Assembly (NCBI GenBank): GCA_011524755.1
Contig: WTJR01000115.1
Span: forward strand, 1 to 42,386
Direction: 5' to 3'
Length of the DNA stretch: 42,386 nt
From: Halieaceae bacterium
GTDB taxonomy: Bacteria; Pseudomonadota; Gammaproteobacteria; Pseudomonadales; Halieaceae
Part shown: piece by piece, positions 1 through 8,073 of the stretch
How positions within the stretch are numbered: the first letter of the stretch is position 1
Layout of the letters: every line of letters begins with the position of its first letter
Translations under genes and position numbers: made by a program
The notes under the pieces: generated by a model
The model's input: the letters and a program-made list of their open reading frames with translations, nothing else
Told to the model about the DNA's origin: nothing
Database searches by the model: none

Positions 1-1719
1 CGCCGAACACTACAGCTCTGCCTCCTGCTATCACTGTGGTTACCGTTAAGTGCACTGGCGCAGAATGCGCTCTCTGCATATACGCAACAGCAAACCCAGT
101 TCTTGCCCGTCGATGAAGCCTACCAACTAACGCTCGTCGCCGACGGGGATCAGCGGCTGATGTTGCAGTGGGTGATTGCGCCGGAGTACTACCTCTATCG
201 CCATGCGTTCAAAGCGAAAGCCTCTGACTCGGAGGGCAGCATTGCCGCCAATTTGGTCGTGCCCGATGGCCTTGCCAAAACAGATGAATTTTTCGGTGAC
301 GTCGAAGTCTACTACGACGCACTAGAGGCTATTGTTGCCTTGGAGAGAACAACCGAGCTGGCGCAAATTACAGTGACCTACCAAGGCTGTGCCGATGCCG
401 GGCTCTGCTACCCACCTGAGACCAAATCCTTCCTGTGGCACATGGCATCCGGCGAGATTCAGGCTGGCTCCCTCGCACCAACATCAAGCGCGCTCGACTC
501 CGGTGACGACGCCTCAAGCAGTACAGGCATAGGTCTGCTAGCAGCCATTGCTTTCGCGTTTCTCGGGGGCATTATCCTCAACATCATGCCCTGCGTTTTC
601 CCCATTCTGTCGCTCAAAGCCTTGAGCTTTACGCACGGCAGTGCCGATCAGCATCGTCGAGCGAGCCTCGTCTACGCGGCGGGCGTCATCGTAAGCTTTG
701 TGGCCTTAGCAAGTGTGCTGGTAGCCATCCAGCAGACGGGCCAGCTCATCGGTTGGGGCTTTCAACTGCAAAATACTGGGTTCGTTATTGGGCTAGCCTA
801 TCTGTTCACCGTCATGGGTCTCAGCCTCAACGGGCTGATTCATTTCGGAACGTCAATGATGAATGTTGGACAATCATTGACCGAACAGGACGGCGACGCC
901 GGCAACTTTTTCACCGGTGTACTCGCCGTTGTTGTTGCCAGCCCGTGTACGGCACCTTTCATGGGTACCGCGTTGGGATACGCGTTAACCCAACCTATTG
1001 TGGTAACGCTCATTGTATTCGCGGCGCTTGGCGCGGGTATGGCACTACCGATGGTCATCCTAAGCCACAGTAGTGCCGCTGTCCGTGCACTGCCAAAACC
1101 CGGACCCTGGATGGATACGGCAAAGAATGTGCTCGCGTTCCCGCTCTATTTGACCTCGGTTTGGCTGCTCTGGGTCGCTGGGAATCAGGCTGGGGTTAAC
1201 ACCATGGCACTGGCGCTTTCTGGCTTGGTGTTACTCGCGCTGGCGGCCTACCTGTATGGTGATACCAAGTTACGTAAGGGGCTCAGCATTATCCTTGTCG
1301 CTGGCGCTGTTTTCCTTGCAATACCGTCGGAAAAAAAGGCGGGGGGCAGTGATTCCAGCCGCAAACTGAGTGAAGGCCAGATCGCGTGGTCTGCCTCCGT
1401 TTTAGATGATTACATTGAGCGTGGCGATCCGGTTTTCGTTGATGTCACAGCCGACTGGTGTATTACCTGCCTTGCGAACGAGGCTGCGGTACTCTTCACA
1501 CCAGAGATGGAGCAGGCCTTCATCGATGCAGATATTCCCTACATGATTGCAGACTGGACCGACTACGATGCAGACATTGGACGCTTCGTTCAGTCGCACG
1601 GTAGAAGCGGCATCCCACTGTATGTCATGTACCCACGAGGGATCGGGAGCACGCCCGTGATACTTCCCCAACTACTGACGCGCGATATCGTCCTGACTGC
1701 CATTGAAAACGCGCGTTGA
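1..1719 (+). CDS. dsbD: Thiol:disulfide interchange protein DsbD (5' end outside window)
   Basis: Inner-membrane reductase that passes electrons from cytoplasmic thioredoxin to periplasmic disulfide proteins and cytochrome c maturation. The frame is open from base 1 and begins inside a hydrophobic signal peptide ending in ALA-Q, so the true start lies upstream and the TTG at 103 is not the start. Visible parts, in order: an N-terminal periplasmic domain with the family pattern CADAGLCYPPETK; a multi-pass membrane domain with the paired cysteines in PCVFP and SPCTAP; and a C-terminal thioredoxin-like domain with the redox motif WCITC. It is followed by a copper chaperone gene, so a role in periplasmic copper or haem-protein assembly is a fair inference. 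The family call is secure. Confidence 0.93.
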   Translation, partial: RRTLQLCLLLSLWLPLSALAQNALSAYTQQQTQFLPVDEAYQLTLVADGDQRLMLQWVIAPEYYLYRHAFKAKASDSEGSIAANLVVPDGLAKTDEFFGDVEVYYDALEAIVALERTTELAQITVTYQGCADAGLCYPPETKSFLWHMASGEIQAGSLAPTSSALDSGDDASSSTGIGLLAAIAFAFLGGIILNIMPCVFPILSLKALSFTHGSADQHRRASLVYAAGVIVSFVALASVLVAIQQTGQLIGWGFQLQNTGFVIGLAYLFTVMGLSLNGLIHFGTSMMNVGQSLTEQDGDAGNFFTGVLAVVVASPCTAPFMGTALGYALTQPIVVTLIVFAALGAGMALPMVILSHSSAAVRALPKPGPWMDTAKNVLAFPLYLTSVWLLWVAGNQAGVNTMALALSGLVLLALAAYLYGDTKLRKGLSIILVAGAVFLAIPSEKKAGGSDSSRKLSEGQIAWSASVLDDYIERGDPVFVDVTADWCITCLANEAAVLFTPEMEQAFIDADIPYMIADWTDYDADIGRFVQSHGRSGIPLYVMYPRGIGSTPVILPQLLTRDIVLTAIENAR

Positions 1720-1759
1720 TACCCCCACATCGAAAGCATTACTGAAAGGAAATCAATCC

Positions 1760-2206
1760 ATGACGCTGCGCGCCCTATTCGTTATTGCATTGACGCTGGT
1801 ATCCAGCGCCTCGGGCGCCTCCGACACCCTGATCATCTCGGATGCATGGGTGCGCGCGACACCACCCGGCAAAATGATGACCGCGGGCTATGCATCCCTC
1901 GAAAACGTTAGCAAAGAGGTCATCACTATTACGGGGGTATCAGCAGAGGCTGCAGGTCACACCTCACTCCATGAGACCCGTATTGAGCGTGATCGATCGA
2001 CCATGCGGCCGGTAGCACGGTTATCAATCGAGGCGGGAGAGCGCGTCAGTCTGAAGCCAGGCGGCCTTCACATCATGCTAATGAAGCTGAGCGAGTCCTT
2101 AACTGATGGACAAAGCATCGACATCTGCCTCGAGCTGGAGAACAATGACAGCCTATGCAGTGCGTTCTCTGTGGCGAGGCAGCATAAAGCCGCGCACCAC
2201 CACTGA
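1760..2206 (+). CDS. PCuAC-type periplasmic copper chaperone
   Basis: Predicted periplasmic Cu(I) carrier that helps load copper sites such as that of cytochrome c oxidase. The mature part holds the family motif H-x10-M-x21-H-x-M exactly: LHET, then STMRP, then LHIM. A signal peptide precedes it (MTLRALFVIALTLVSSASGA). I chose the ATG at 1760 because AAAGGA lies about 9 bases upstream; the open frame reaches back to 1703 but would overlap dsbD. The C-terminus is histidine-rich and ends in HHH, a possible extra metal site. Two cysteines near the C-terminus (CLEL and LCSA) could form a disulfide. The neighbour DsbD would keep such thiols or methionines reduced; this link is inferred. Confidence 0.85.
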   Translation: MTLRALFVIALTLVSSASGASDTLIISDAWVRATPPGKMMTAGYASLENVSKEVITITGVSAEAAGHTSLHETRIERDRSTMRPVARLSIEAGERVSLKPGGLHIMLMKLSESLTDGQSIDICLELENNDSLCSAFSVARQHKAAHHH

Positions 2207-2240
2207 GAATGGCATCACCGCGTAAGGAGCGGCATAGCAA

Positions 2241-3308
2241 ATGACACTGAGCGAGCGGTTATCGCAAGCGTTGACAAAGATCCGGGGGGTTCTCCCGTCG
2301 GGCGACTCTCTCGACCTGCTTCAAAGTAAAGGCGGTAGACGTGCCGTCACTGCCGCCGTTGCCATCTACCTCACGCTCACGCTCGGACTTGGCTTTTATT
2401 GGAGCATGACACCGGACTCTTTTGACGTGGTGGAAAACAGAGCCAAGTATCTGAAATCATCTGATCAATCGGTCACCGGTGCTGCAACCACCGCAGCACT
2501 TCTCGAAGTTACGCGTCTCTTATTAGAAAAAGACGGCGGCTACATCAGCAACGACATCACCCCTCCAGGCACCTTTCTGGATAACATGCCTAACTGGGAG
2601 TATGGCGCCTTAATACAGTCTCGCGACTTAGCGAGAGCCTTGAGAGAAGTGCTAAGCCGCTCGCAATCGCAATCCCAAGAGGACGTTGATCTGACGCTCG
2701 CCGAGCCCCGCATCAACTTCCAAAACTCCAGCTGGGCCTTACCCGCCACCGAATCCGAATATCGCGATGCTCGACGGTATTTACAGGCCTATCTCGATCG
2801 CCTGCCTCAGACTGGTGAAGACTCAGCACAGTTCTATGCAAGAGCAGATAACCTCAGCTTCTGGCTGGGTATGGTTGAAAAGCGTTTGGGCAGCTTATCG
2901 CAGCGCCTATCAGCCAGCGTGGGTCAGCGACGGATCAATACCGACCTCGCGGGTGACGCAGCAGCGACTCAGTCCACGCGAGAAACCCAGGAGCTTGTGG
3001 TGAAAACCCCCTGGAATGAAATCGATGATGTCTATTACGAGTCGCGTGGCGCCGCCTTTGCGTTGATCCATTTTCTAAAAGCTGCCGAGGTCGATTTCGC
3101 AGATGTACTCGAAAAGAAAAATGCGACAGTTAGCTTGAGACAAATCATCCGCGAACTTGAGGCGACGCAACAGACCGTCTGGAGTCCAGTCATTCTCAAT
3201 GGATCGGGATTTGGGATCTGGGCGAACCACTCTCTGGTGATGGCCAGCTATCTTTCACGGGCTAATGCCGCGCTCATCGACTTAAGAGAATTGCTCGCTC
3301 AGGGTTAG
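2241..3308 (+). CDS. DUF2333 family membrane-anchored protein
   Basis: Protein of 355 residues resembling the uncharacterised DUF2333 family found in gammaproteobacteria. One transmembrane segment is seen near residues 35-54 (AVAIYLTLTLGLGFYW), followed by a long soluble, mostly helical region that is probably periplasmic. TAAGGAG about 12 bases before the ATG supports the start. It follows the PCuAC gene by 34 bases in the same direction and its TAG stop overlaps the convergent prmA stop by four bases. No catalytic motif is recognisable and no function is claimed. Family recognition rests on overall similarity from memory, not a search. Confidence 0.7.
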   Translation: MTLSERLSQALTKIRGVLPSGDSLDLLQSKGGRRAVTAAVAIYLTLTLGLGFYWSMTPDSFDVVENRAKYLKSSDQSVTGAATTAALLEVTRLLLEKDGGYISNDITPPGTFLDNMPNWEYGALIQSRDLARALREVLSRSQSQSQEDVDLTLAEPRINFQNSSWALPATESEYRDARRYLQAYLDRLPQTGEDSAQFYARADNLSFWLGMVEKRLGSLSQRLSASVGQRRINTDLAGDAAATQSTRETQELVVKTPWNEIDDVYYESRGAAFALIHFLKAAEVDFADVLEKKNATVSLRQIIRELEATQQTVWSPVILNGSGFGIWANHSLVMASYLSRANAALIDLRELLAQG

Positions 3309-4204
3309 CTCGGTTTTTGACCCTCGAGCAATACCCATCCGTCACGCTGCTGATTCACTTCAAGATTAACGTTGCGGTAGCGCTCGATGAGTTCTGGCGC
3401 CTGCGCCTCCAAAACACCTGTTAGCAGTATTGTGCCACCCGGCGCGGTCAGTCTAATCAGTTGATCAGCGAGCTCCACTAACGGTCCTGCAAGAATATTA
3501 GCGACCATCAGATCGGCGCTATCATCCCACTGGGCGATAACTCCGTCGTCAGGCATGACCACGGTAAAGTCATCAGTATCAATATCATTGCGCTGCGCAT
3601 TGTCTCGACTGGCAACCACCGCTTGCGGGTCGTTATCAACACCCAGCGCGCACCCAGCGCCTAGCTTGAGTGCGGCAATGGCCAAAATGCCGGATCCACA
3701 CCCAAAGTCGACAACACGTTCGCTACCCCTGATCAATCCATCGAGTGCGTTGAGACACATGGCAGTCGTTGCATGTGTCCCGGTGCCAAATGCCAACCCC
3801 GGATCAAGCAAAACAGGCACGAGCGCCTCTTCCGGAGGGGGCGTCCAGCTGGGGCAAATCCAGAGCCGCGGTCCCATCTGAATCGGCGTAAAGTCCTCCA
3901 TCCAAACCCGCTCCCAATCACGATCTTCGAGCGTTGAGATGTCGTTTCTGGAGTTACCCGCCAGTAGCGAGCTAGGCAACGCCTGTTTGATGGGCGAGAG
4001 ATTGATCGACCCTGTAAACAGGGCTGTCACCTTCACGTTTTGCCAGAGCGGTGTCTCGCCCGGACCGGGTTCGAGTAGAGGCTCATCAGCATTGTCCTCG
4101 AGGGACACTGCCAATGCGCCTTGCTCAAACAGCCATTCCTCGAGCGGTTCGACTAGGTGCGAGTAGGTCTCAACGACCCACTCTTGCCAGTCGCTGGAAC
4201 TCAA
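3305..4204 (-). CDS. prmA: Ribosomal protein L11 methyltransferase
   Basis: SAM-dependent enzyme that trimethylates amino groups of ribosomal protein L11. The SAM-binding motif VVDFGCGSGILAIAAL is followed by the family signature NILAGPL. The length of 299 residues is normal. The start is a TTG at 4204 that overlaps the accC TGA by four bases, so translation is probably coupled; no ATG lies nearby and the N-terminus begins where PrmA proteins usually begin. It is the last gene of aroQ-accB-accC-prmA, an order also known from pseudomonads. The gene ends against the convergent DUF2333 gene with no intergenic terminator. Confidence 0.95.
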   Translation of the reverse strand: MSSSDWQEWVVETYSHLVEPLEEWLFEQGALAVSLEDNADEPLLEPGPGETPLWQNVKVTALFTGSINLSPIKQALPSSLLAGNSRNDISTLEDRDWERVWMEDFTPIQMGPRLWICPSWTPPPEEALVPVLLDPGLAFGTGTHATTAMCLNALDGLIRGSERVVDFGCGSGILAIAALKLGAGCALGVDNDPQAVVASRDNAQRNDIDTDDFTVVMPDDGVIAQWDDSADLMVANILAGPLVELADQLIRLTAPGGTILLTGVLEAQAPELIERYRNVNLEVNQQRDGWVLLEGQKPS

Positions 4205-5547
4205 TGCTCGTGTTCCAGCTTGCTCTCGAGGTAGTGAATGCTGACACCGCCAGCAACGAAGGACGAGTCGACAACCAACTCGCGGTGGAGTGCGGCGTTC
4301 GTCCGAATGCCCTCGACAATGAATTCATCGAGTGCCTGACGCATTTTCTTCAACGCGATGTCGCGTGAATCGCCGTGGGTTATGAGCTTGCCAATCAAAC
4401 TGTCGTAGTGTGGTGGCACCGCGTAACCGCTGTAGATGTGAGAGTCGACACGAACACCATGGCCGCCCGGCGCATGGAAGGTTTTGATGGTGCCAGGTGA
4501 TGGCATGAAGGTTCGCGGATCTTCGGCGTTGATCCGACACTCAATCGCATGCCCATTAAATTTGATATCGCTCTGCTTGATCGACAATGGCTGACCGCCT
4601 GCGATCAACAACTGCTCCTTCACGATATCAACACCGGTGATCATTTCGGTCACTGGGTGCTCAACCTGTACACGCGTGTTCATCTCAATAAAGAAGAAGC
4701 GACCGTCCTCGTAGAGGAACTCAAAGGTCCCTGCGCCGGTATAGCCCATATCGATACAGGCCTGAACGCATGCCGCGCCTACCTCTTCGCGAACGTCATC
4801 TGGAATACCCGGAGCGGGTGCTTCCTCTATGATTTTTTGGTGGCGACGCTGTAATGAACAATCACGATCGCCCAAATGCACCGCATTGCCCTGTCCGTCT
4901 GCTAATACCTGAATTTCCACGTGACGAGGCCGCTGCAAAAACTTTTCCATGTAGACCACAGGTGAACCAAACGCCGCCGCGGCTTCAGACTGGGTAACTT
5001 CTATAGATGACAGAAGTACTTCTTCGTTGTGCACCACGCGCATACCTCGGCCACCACCGCCAGCTGCTGCTTTTACGATCACCGGGTAACCGATGTCGCG
5101 CGCGATTCGCAAAATCTCATCGGGATCATCAGGCAGGGCGCCGTCCGACCCGGGGACCGTAGGCACACCGGACTTACGCATCTGATGCTTGGCCGACACC
5201 TTGTCACCCATCAGCCGAATGGTCTCTGACCGCGGACCGATAAATTTGAATCCGCTGCGCTCTACTTGCTCAGCAAAATCAGCATTCTCAGACAAGAAGC
5301 CATAGCCCGGGTGAATACCATCAGCTCCGGTAACCTCTGCGGCACTGAGAATCGCGTGCGCTTGCAAGTAGCTTTGTGTCGACGGAGCGGGTCCAATGCA
5401 GACCGCCTCATCGGCGAGTCGCACGTGCTTCAAACTGCTATCGGCCGTTGAGTGCACTGCAACCGTGGGAATATCCAACTCACGACAGGCTCGCAAGATT
5501 CGCAACGCGATCTCACCGCGGTTCGCAATGAGTACCTTTTCCAACAT
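4201..5547 (-). CDS. accC: Acetyl-CoA carboxylase, biotin carboxylase subunit
   Basis: Carboxylates the biotin of AccB using ATP and bicarbonate, the first step of malonyl-CoA formation for fatty acids. The protein of 448 residues shows the ATP-grasp glycine loop KAAAGGGGRGM and the active-site signature EMNTRVQVEHPVTE. The start ATG at 5547 has AAGGA upstream. It lies 30 bases downstream of accB and overlaps prmA by four bases. The gene is intact with normal family length. Confidence 0.97.
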   Translation of the reverse strand: MLEKVLIANRGEIALRILRACRELDIPTVAVHSTADSSLKHVRLADEAVCIGPAPSTQSYLQAHAILSAAEVTGADGIHPGYGFLSENADFAEQVERSGFKFIGPRSETIRLMGDKVSAKHQMRKSGVPTVPGSDGALPDDPDEILRIARDIGYPVIVKAAAGGGGRGMRVVHNEEVLLSSIEVTQSEAAAAFGSPVVYMEKFLQRPRHVEIQVLADGQGNAVHLGDRDCSLQRRHQKIIEEAPAPGIPDDVREEVGAACVQACIDMGYTGAGTFEFLYEDGRFFFIEMNTRVQVEHPVTEMITGVDIVKEQLLIAGGQPLSIKQSDIKFNGHAIECRINAEDPRTFMPSPGTIKTFHAPGGHGVRVDSHIYSGYAVPPHYDSLIGKLITHGDSRDIALKKMRQALDEFIVEGIRTNAALHRELVVDSSFVAGGVSIHYLESKLEHEH

Positions 5548-5577
5548 GGCGTTAATCCTTAAACGAGATGCGAGCGT

Positions 5578-6039
5578 TTATTCAACGGTAATGAGTGGCT
5601 GATCGAATTCTACGGGTTCACCGTTTTCAGCGTGTATAGCGGTGACGGTTCCCGCACGATCCGCCTCAATCTGATTCATCATCTTCATGGCTTCTACAAT
5701 GCACAGAACGTCTCCGGCCCGGACGCTTTGCCCTACCTCAACGAACGGTGCTGCATCAGGACTTGGCGAACGATAGAACGTACCCACCATTGGCGATTTC
5801 ACAGCGTTGGCTGCGCTCGGGGCAGCCGCTTCGGGAGCCGCAGGCGCCGGTGCTGGTGCGGCAGGTACGGGCGCTACAGGCGCGGGCATGGCAGGTGCCG
5901 CGACAGGCGCTGCCATTGCGATCGGGGCAGCCGTATTTCGGCTAATTCGGACCGACTCCTCACCTTCCTTGATCTCAATTTCGTCAACGCTGGATGCTTC
6001 CAGAAGTTCGATTAATTTTTTTACTTTACGAATATCCAT
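5578..6039 (-). CDS. accB: Biotin carboxyl carrier protein of acetyl-CoA carboxylase
   Basis: Carries the biotin that shuttles carboxyl groups between AccC and the carboxyltransferase. Residues 1-35 form the conserved N-terminal segment, about residues 35-80 an Ala/Pro-rich flexible linker, and the rest the biotinyl domain with EAMKMMNQIE, whose lysine is the biotin site. The length of 153 residues matches E. coli. AAAGGTGA sits just before the ATG at 6039. It is followed by accC after 30 bases, as in most proteobacteria. Confidence 0.97.
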   Translation of the reverse strand: MDIRKVKKLIELLEASSVDEIEIKEGEESVRISRNTAAPIAMAAPVAAPAMPAPVAPVPAAPAPAPAAPEAAAPSAANAVKSPMVGTFYRSPSPDAAPFVEVGQSVRAGDVLCIVEAMKMMNQIEADRAGTVTAIHAENGEPVEFDQPLITVE

Positions 6040-6074
6040 AAGGTCACCTTTACAATCTCTTGTTATTACTCATT

Positions 6075-6512
6075 TCAGTGATTTCGGTTCAATAAAAACT
6101 GCAATGCGTAGTCATAACCTGCACTTCCAAAACCAGAGATGACGCCTACGGCCAAATCTGAAAAGAAGCTGTGGTGTCTGAAGGGCTCACGCGCGTAGAC
6201 GTTGGACAAGTGAACCTCAACGAACGGGATGGCCACGCCTGCAATAGCATCACGCAGTGCGACGCTGGTGTGCGTAAGCCCAGCGGGGTTGATGATGATG
6301 GCCTGTGTCTGATCGGTTCTCGCCGCATGTACCTTTTCAATAAGCTCAGCTTCCGAGTTGCTCTGAAAGCTGTCGAGCGATCGACCCGACGCCGCGGCCG
6401 CCTCTGCTAGGCGTGCATTAATCGAGGCTAAGTCTTCCGTGCCGTAAACATCGGGCTCGCGAGTACCCAAAAGGTTCAGGTTGGGGCCGTGTAACACCAA
6501 AATGTCAGCCAT
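6075..6512 (-). CDS. aroQ: 3-dehydroquinate dehydratase, type II
   Basis: Third step of the shikimate pathway, dehydrating 3-dehydroquinate. Near the N-terminus it has the type II signature LHGPNLNLLGTREPDVYG including the catalytic tyrosine; later come the substrate-binding INPAGLTHTS and the EVHLSN segment with its histidine. I chose the ATG at 6512 because the family begins a few residues before the LHGPNLN motif; the frame runs on upstream to 6566 with no family similarity. The 145-residue length is typical. It heads the aroQ-accB-accC-prmA operon, with a 35-base gap to accB. Confidence 0.95.
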   Translation of the reverse strand: MADILVLHGPNLNLLGTREPDVYGTEDLASINARLAEAAAASGRSLDSFQSNSEAELIEKVHAARTDQTQAIIINPAGLTHTSVALRDAIAGVAIPFVEVHLSNVYAREPFRHHSFFSDLAVGVISGFGSAGYDYALQFLLNRNH

Positions 6513-6655
6513 GCGCAGACCATTCAAAACTAAAAGACAGACGGCGGAGTCTCCACGAGCACCCATGCTCTGTCTACTGTTTTCGAAAAAAGCCGACTAA
6601 TCTGTGCTGTTTTACCGAAGATAGCTACTTTTACACGTGATTCACGAAACATAGA

Positions 6656-6689
6656 GCGGTCGATATAAAAGGCCACATAAAACGACCGC
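6656..6689. promoter_or_regulatory. Inverted repeat upstream of dusB-fis
   Basis: The 244-base space between divergent aroQ and dusB contains a perfect 7-bp inverted repeat (GCGGTCG at 6656-6662, CGACCGC at 6683-6689) separated by 20 AT-rich bases that include TATAAAA. It lies about 70 bases before dusB, where fis promoter control would be expected. It may be an operator or a long-loop hairpin in the leader; the protein partner is unknown. The rest of this intergenic region shows no firm promoter match. Confidence 0.35.
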
Positions 6690-6756
6690 CATCGGACTTC
6701 AACAGAGCGCAGGGCTTCTTTAAACTACGGGCTTTCTTTCAAACAGTGTCCCACGC

Positions 6757-7773
6757 ATGCAGCTCGGCCCGTTCTCAACTGAGACTCCGGTATTCCTCGC
6801 ACCCATGGCAGGAGTAACGGACTTACCTATGCGTCAGCTCGCAGTGAAGCACGGTGCCGACGTCGCAGTAGGCGAGATGATGGCCTCCGACTTGTCCCTC
6901 AGTGAGTCGCGTAAAAGCACACTGCGCGCTCGGCACAGTACCGAGGCCGGACTACGAACGGTTCAGCTTGTTGGGAATGATCCCAGCGCGCTGGCAGCAG
7001 CAGCGCGGTATAACGTCGAGCGTGGAGCCGAGGTCATCGATATCAACATGGGCTGTCCCGCCAAAAAGGTGTGCAAGAAAGCGGCGGGATCTGCGTTGCT
7101 GGCAGATCCACAGCTGGTAGAGACCTTGTTAACCGCCGTCACTGAGGCTGTCTCGGTACCAGTGACTTTGAAAATTCGGACGGGTGTAGCACCCGATCAA
7201 CGAAACGGTGTCGAAATTGCGCGCATCGCTGAGGCAAGTGGCATTGCGATGCTGACCGTGCACGGACGCACGCGTGCCGATAAATTTAATGGATCTGCGG
7301 AATACGAGACACTTCGCCAAATCGTCTCTGCAGTCAACATCCCGGTCATTGCTAACGGTGACATCACCTGCGCCGATAAGGCAAAACGGGTGCTGACCTA
7401 CACCGGAGCGGAAGGCATCATGATTGGCAGGGCTGCGCAAGGCCGACTGTGGCTTCCCGGCACAATAGCGAGGGCCTTACGCCACAGTGACGAGAGAGCT
7501 CCTTCTCGGGATGAGCGCTTTGCCATCATGCGCGAGCATATCCAGCAGGTGCAGGCATTTCATGGGACTGTCATGGGCCATAAAATTGCGCGCAAGCACG
7601 CAGGCTGGTTTTTCGAGGCCGAGCTAGGCGAGGCCTACCTCCCGATCAAGCGAGCCTTTAATGCTCTCGAAAATGCCGACGCGCAGGAAGACTTTTTAGA
7701 TGCTCAGCAAGGTGCCATCATCAATTTAATGAGCCGGTTTCACGAGACATCCGTGGGGAGATTGGCAGCGTGA
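6757..7773 (+). CDS. dusB: tRNA-dihydrouridine synthase B
   Basis: Flavoenzyme that reduces specific uridines of tRNA to dihydrouridine. The N-terminal barrel carries APMAGVTDLPMR, the active-site cysteine motif NMGCPAKKVCKKAAGSALL, KIRTG and the phosphate-binding NGDI and GRAAQGR stretches. The length of 338 residues is a little above E. coli DusB. The TGA stop overlaps the GTG start of fis by four bases, the dusB-fis pairing well known in gammaproteobacteria, where dusB is the leader gene of the fis operon. Confidence 0.95.
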   Translation: MQLGPFSTETPVFLAPMAGVTDLPMRQLAVKHGADVAVGEMMASDLSLSESRKSTLRARHSTEAGLRTVQLVGNDPSALAAAARYNVERGAEVIDINMGCPAKKVCKKAAGSALLADPQLVETLLTAVTEAVSVPVTLKIRTGVAPDQRNGVEIARIAEASGIAMLTVHGRTRADKFNGSAEYETLRQIVSAVNIPVIANGDITCADKAKRVLTYTGAEGIMIGRAAQGRLWLPGTIARALRHSDERAPSRDERFAIMREHIQQVQAFHGTVMGHKIARKHAGWFFEAELGEAYLPIKRAFNALENADAQEDFLDAQQGAIINLMSRFHETSVGRLAA

Positions 7774-8012
7774 CAACGAACACAAAAGGCGCTCTGAAGA
7801 CCGCCGCTGAAGACGCGATCAGACAGTTTATTGAAACATTGGACGGCGAGGAGACCAGCGAATTCTATAATCTGGTCCTAGCGGAAGTCGAAGAGCCCCT
7901 TTTACGCGTAGTCATGGAATACACTGCCAATAACCAAAGTCGCGCGGCGGCCATGCTTGGACTCAATCGAGGTACGCTGAGAAAAAAACTGCGCCAATAC
8001 AATCTTTTATGA
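7770..8012 (+). CDS. fis: DNA-binding protein Fis
   Basis: Small nucleoid protein that bends DNA and tunes growth-phase transcription, including rRNA and tRNA promoters. The C-terminal helix-turn-helix NNQSRAAAMLGLNRGTLRKKLRQYNLL is almost identical to the family consensus. At 80 residues it is shorter than E. coli Fis (98); the N-terminal beta-hairpin arm appears reduced. It starts with GTG at 7770, overlapping the dusB stop, so it is probably translationally coupled. The 61 bases downstream, before purH, hold no convincing terminator. Confidence 0.95.
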   Translation: MTTNTKGALKTAAEDAIRQFIETLDGEETSEFYNLVLAEVEEPLLRVVMEYTANNQSRAAAMLGLNRGTLRKKLRQYNLL

Positions 8013-8073
8013 TCTAGCTTTTGTAATAGCTAACTTTGACAACTGAGAGTTATCCGACCCCAGAGGTAATCAC

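Noticed and set aside
5632..6142. Long plus-strand open frames opposite accB, some Arg/Ala-rich.
   Set aside because: They mirror the Ala/Pro-rich linker codons of accB on the other strand and have no ribosome site or family match.
8036..8041. TTGACA between fis and purH as a purH promoter.
   Set aside because: No -10-like sequence lies at a usable distance downstream; the best A/T-rich hexamer is far too close.
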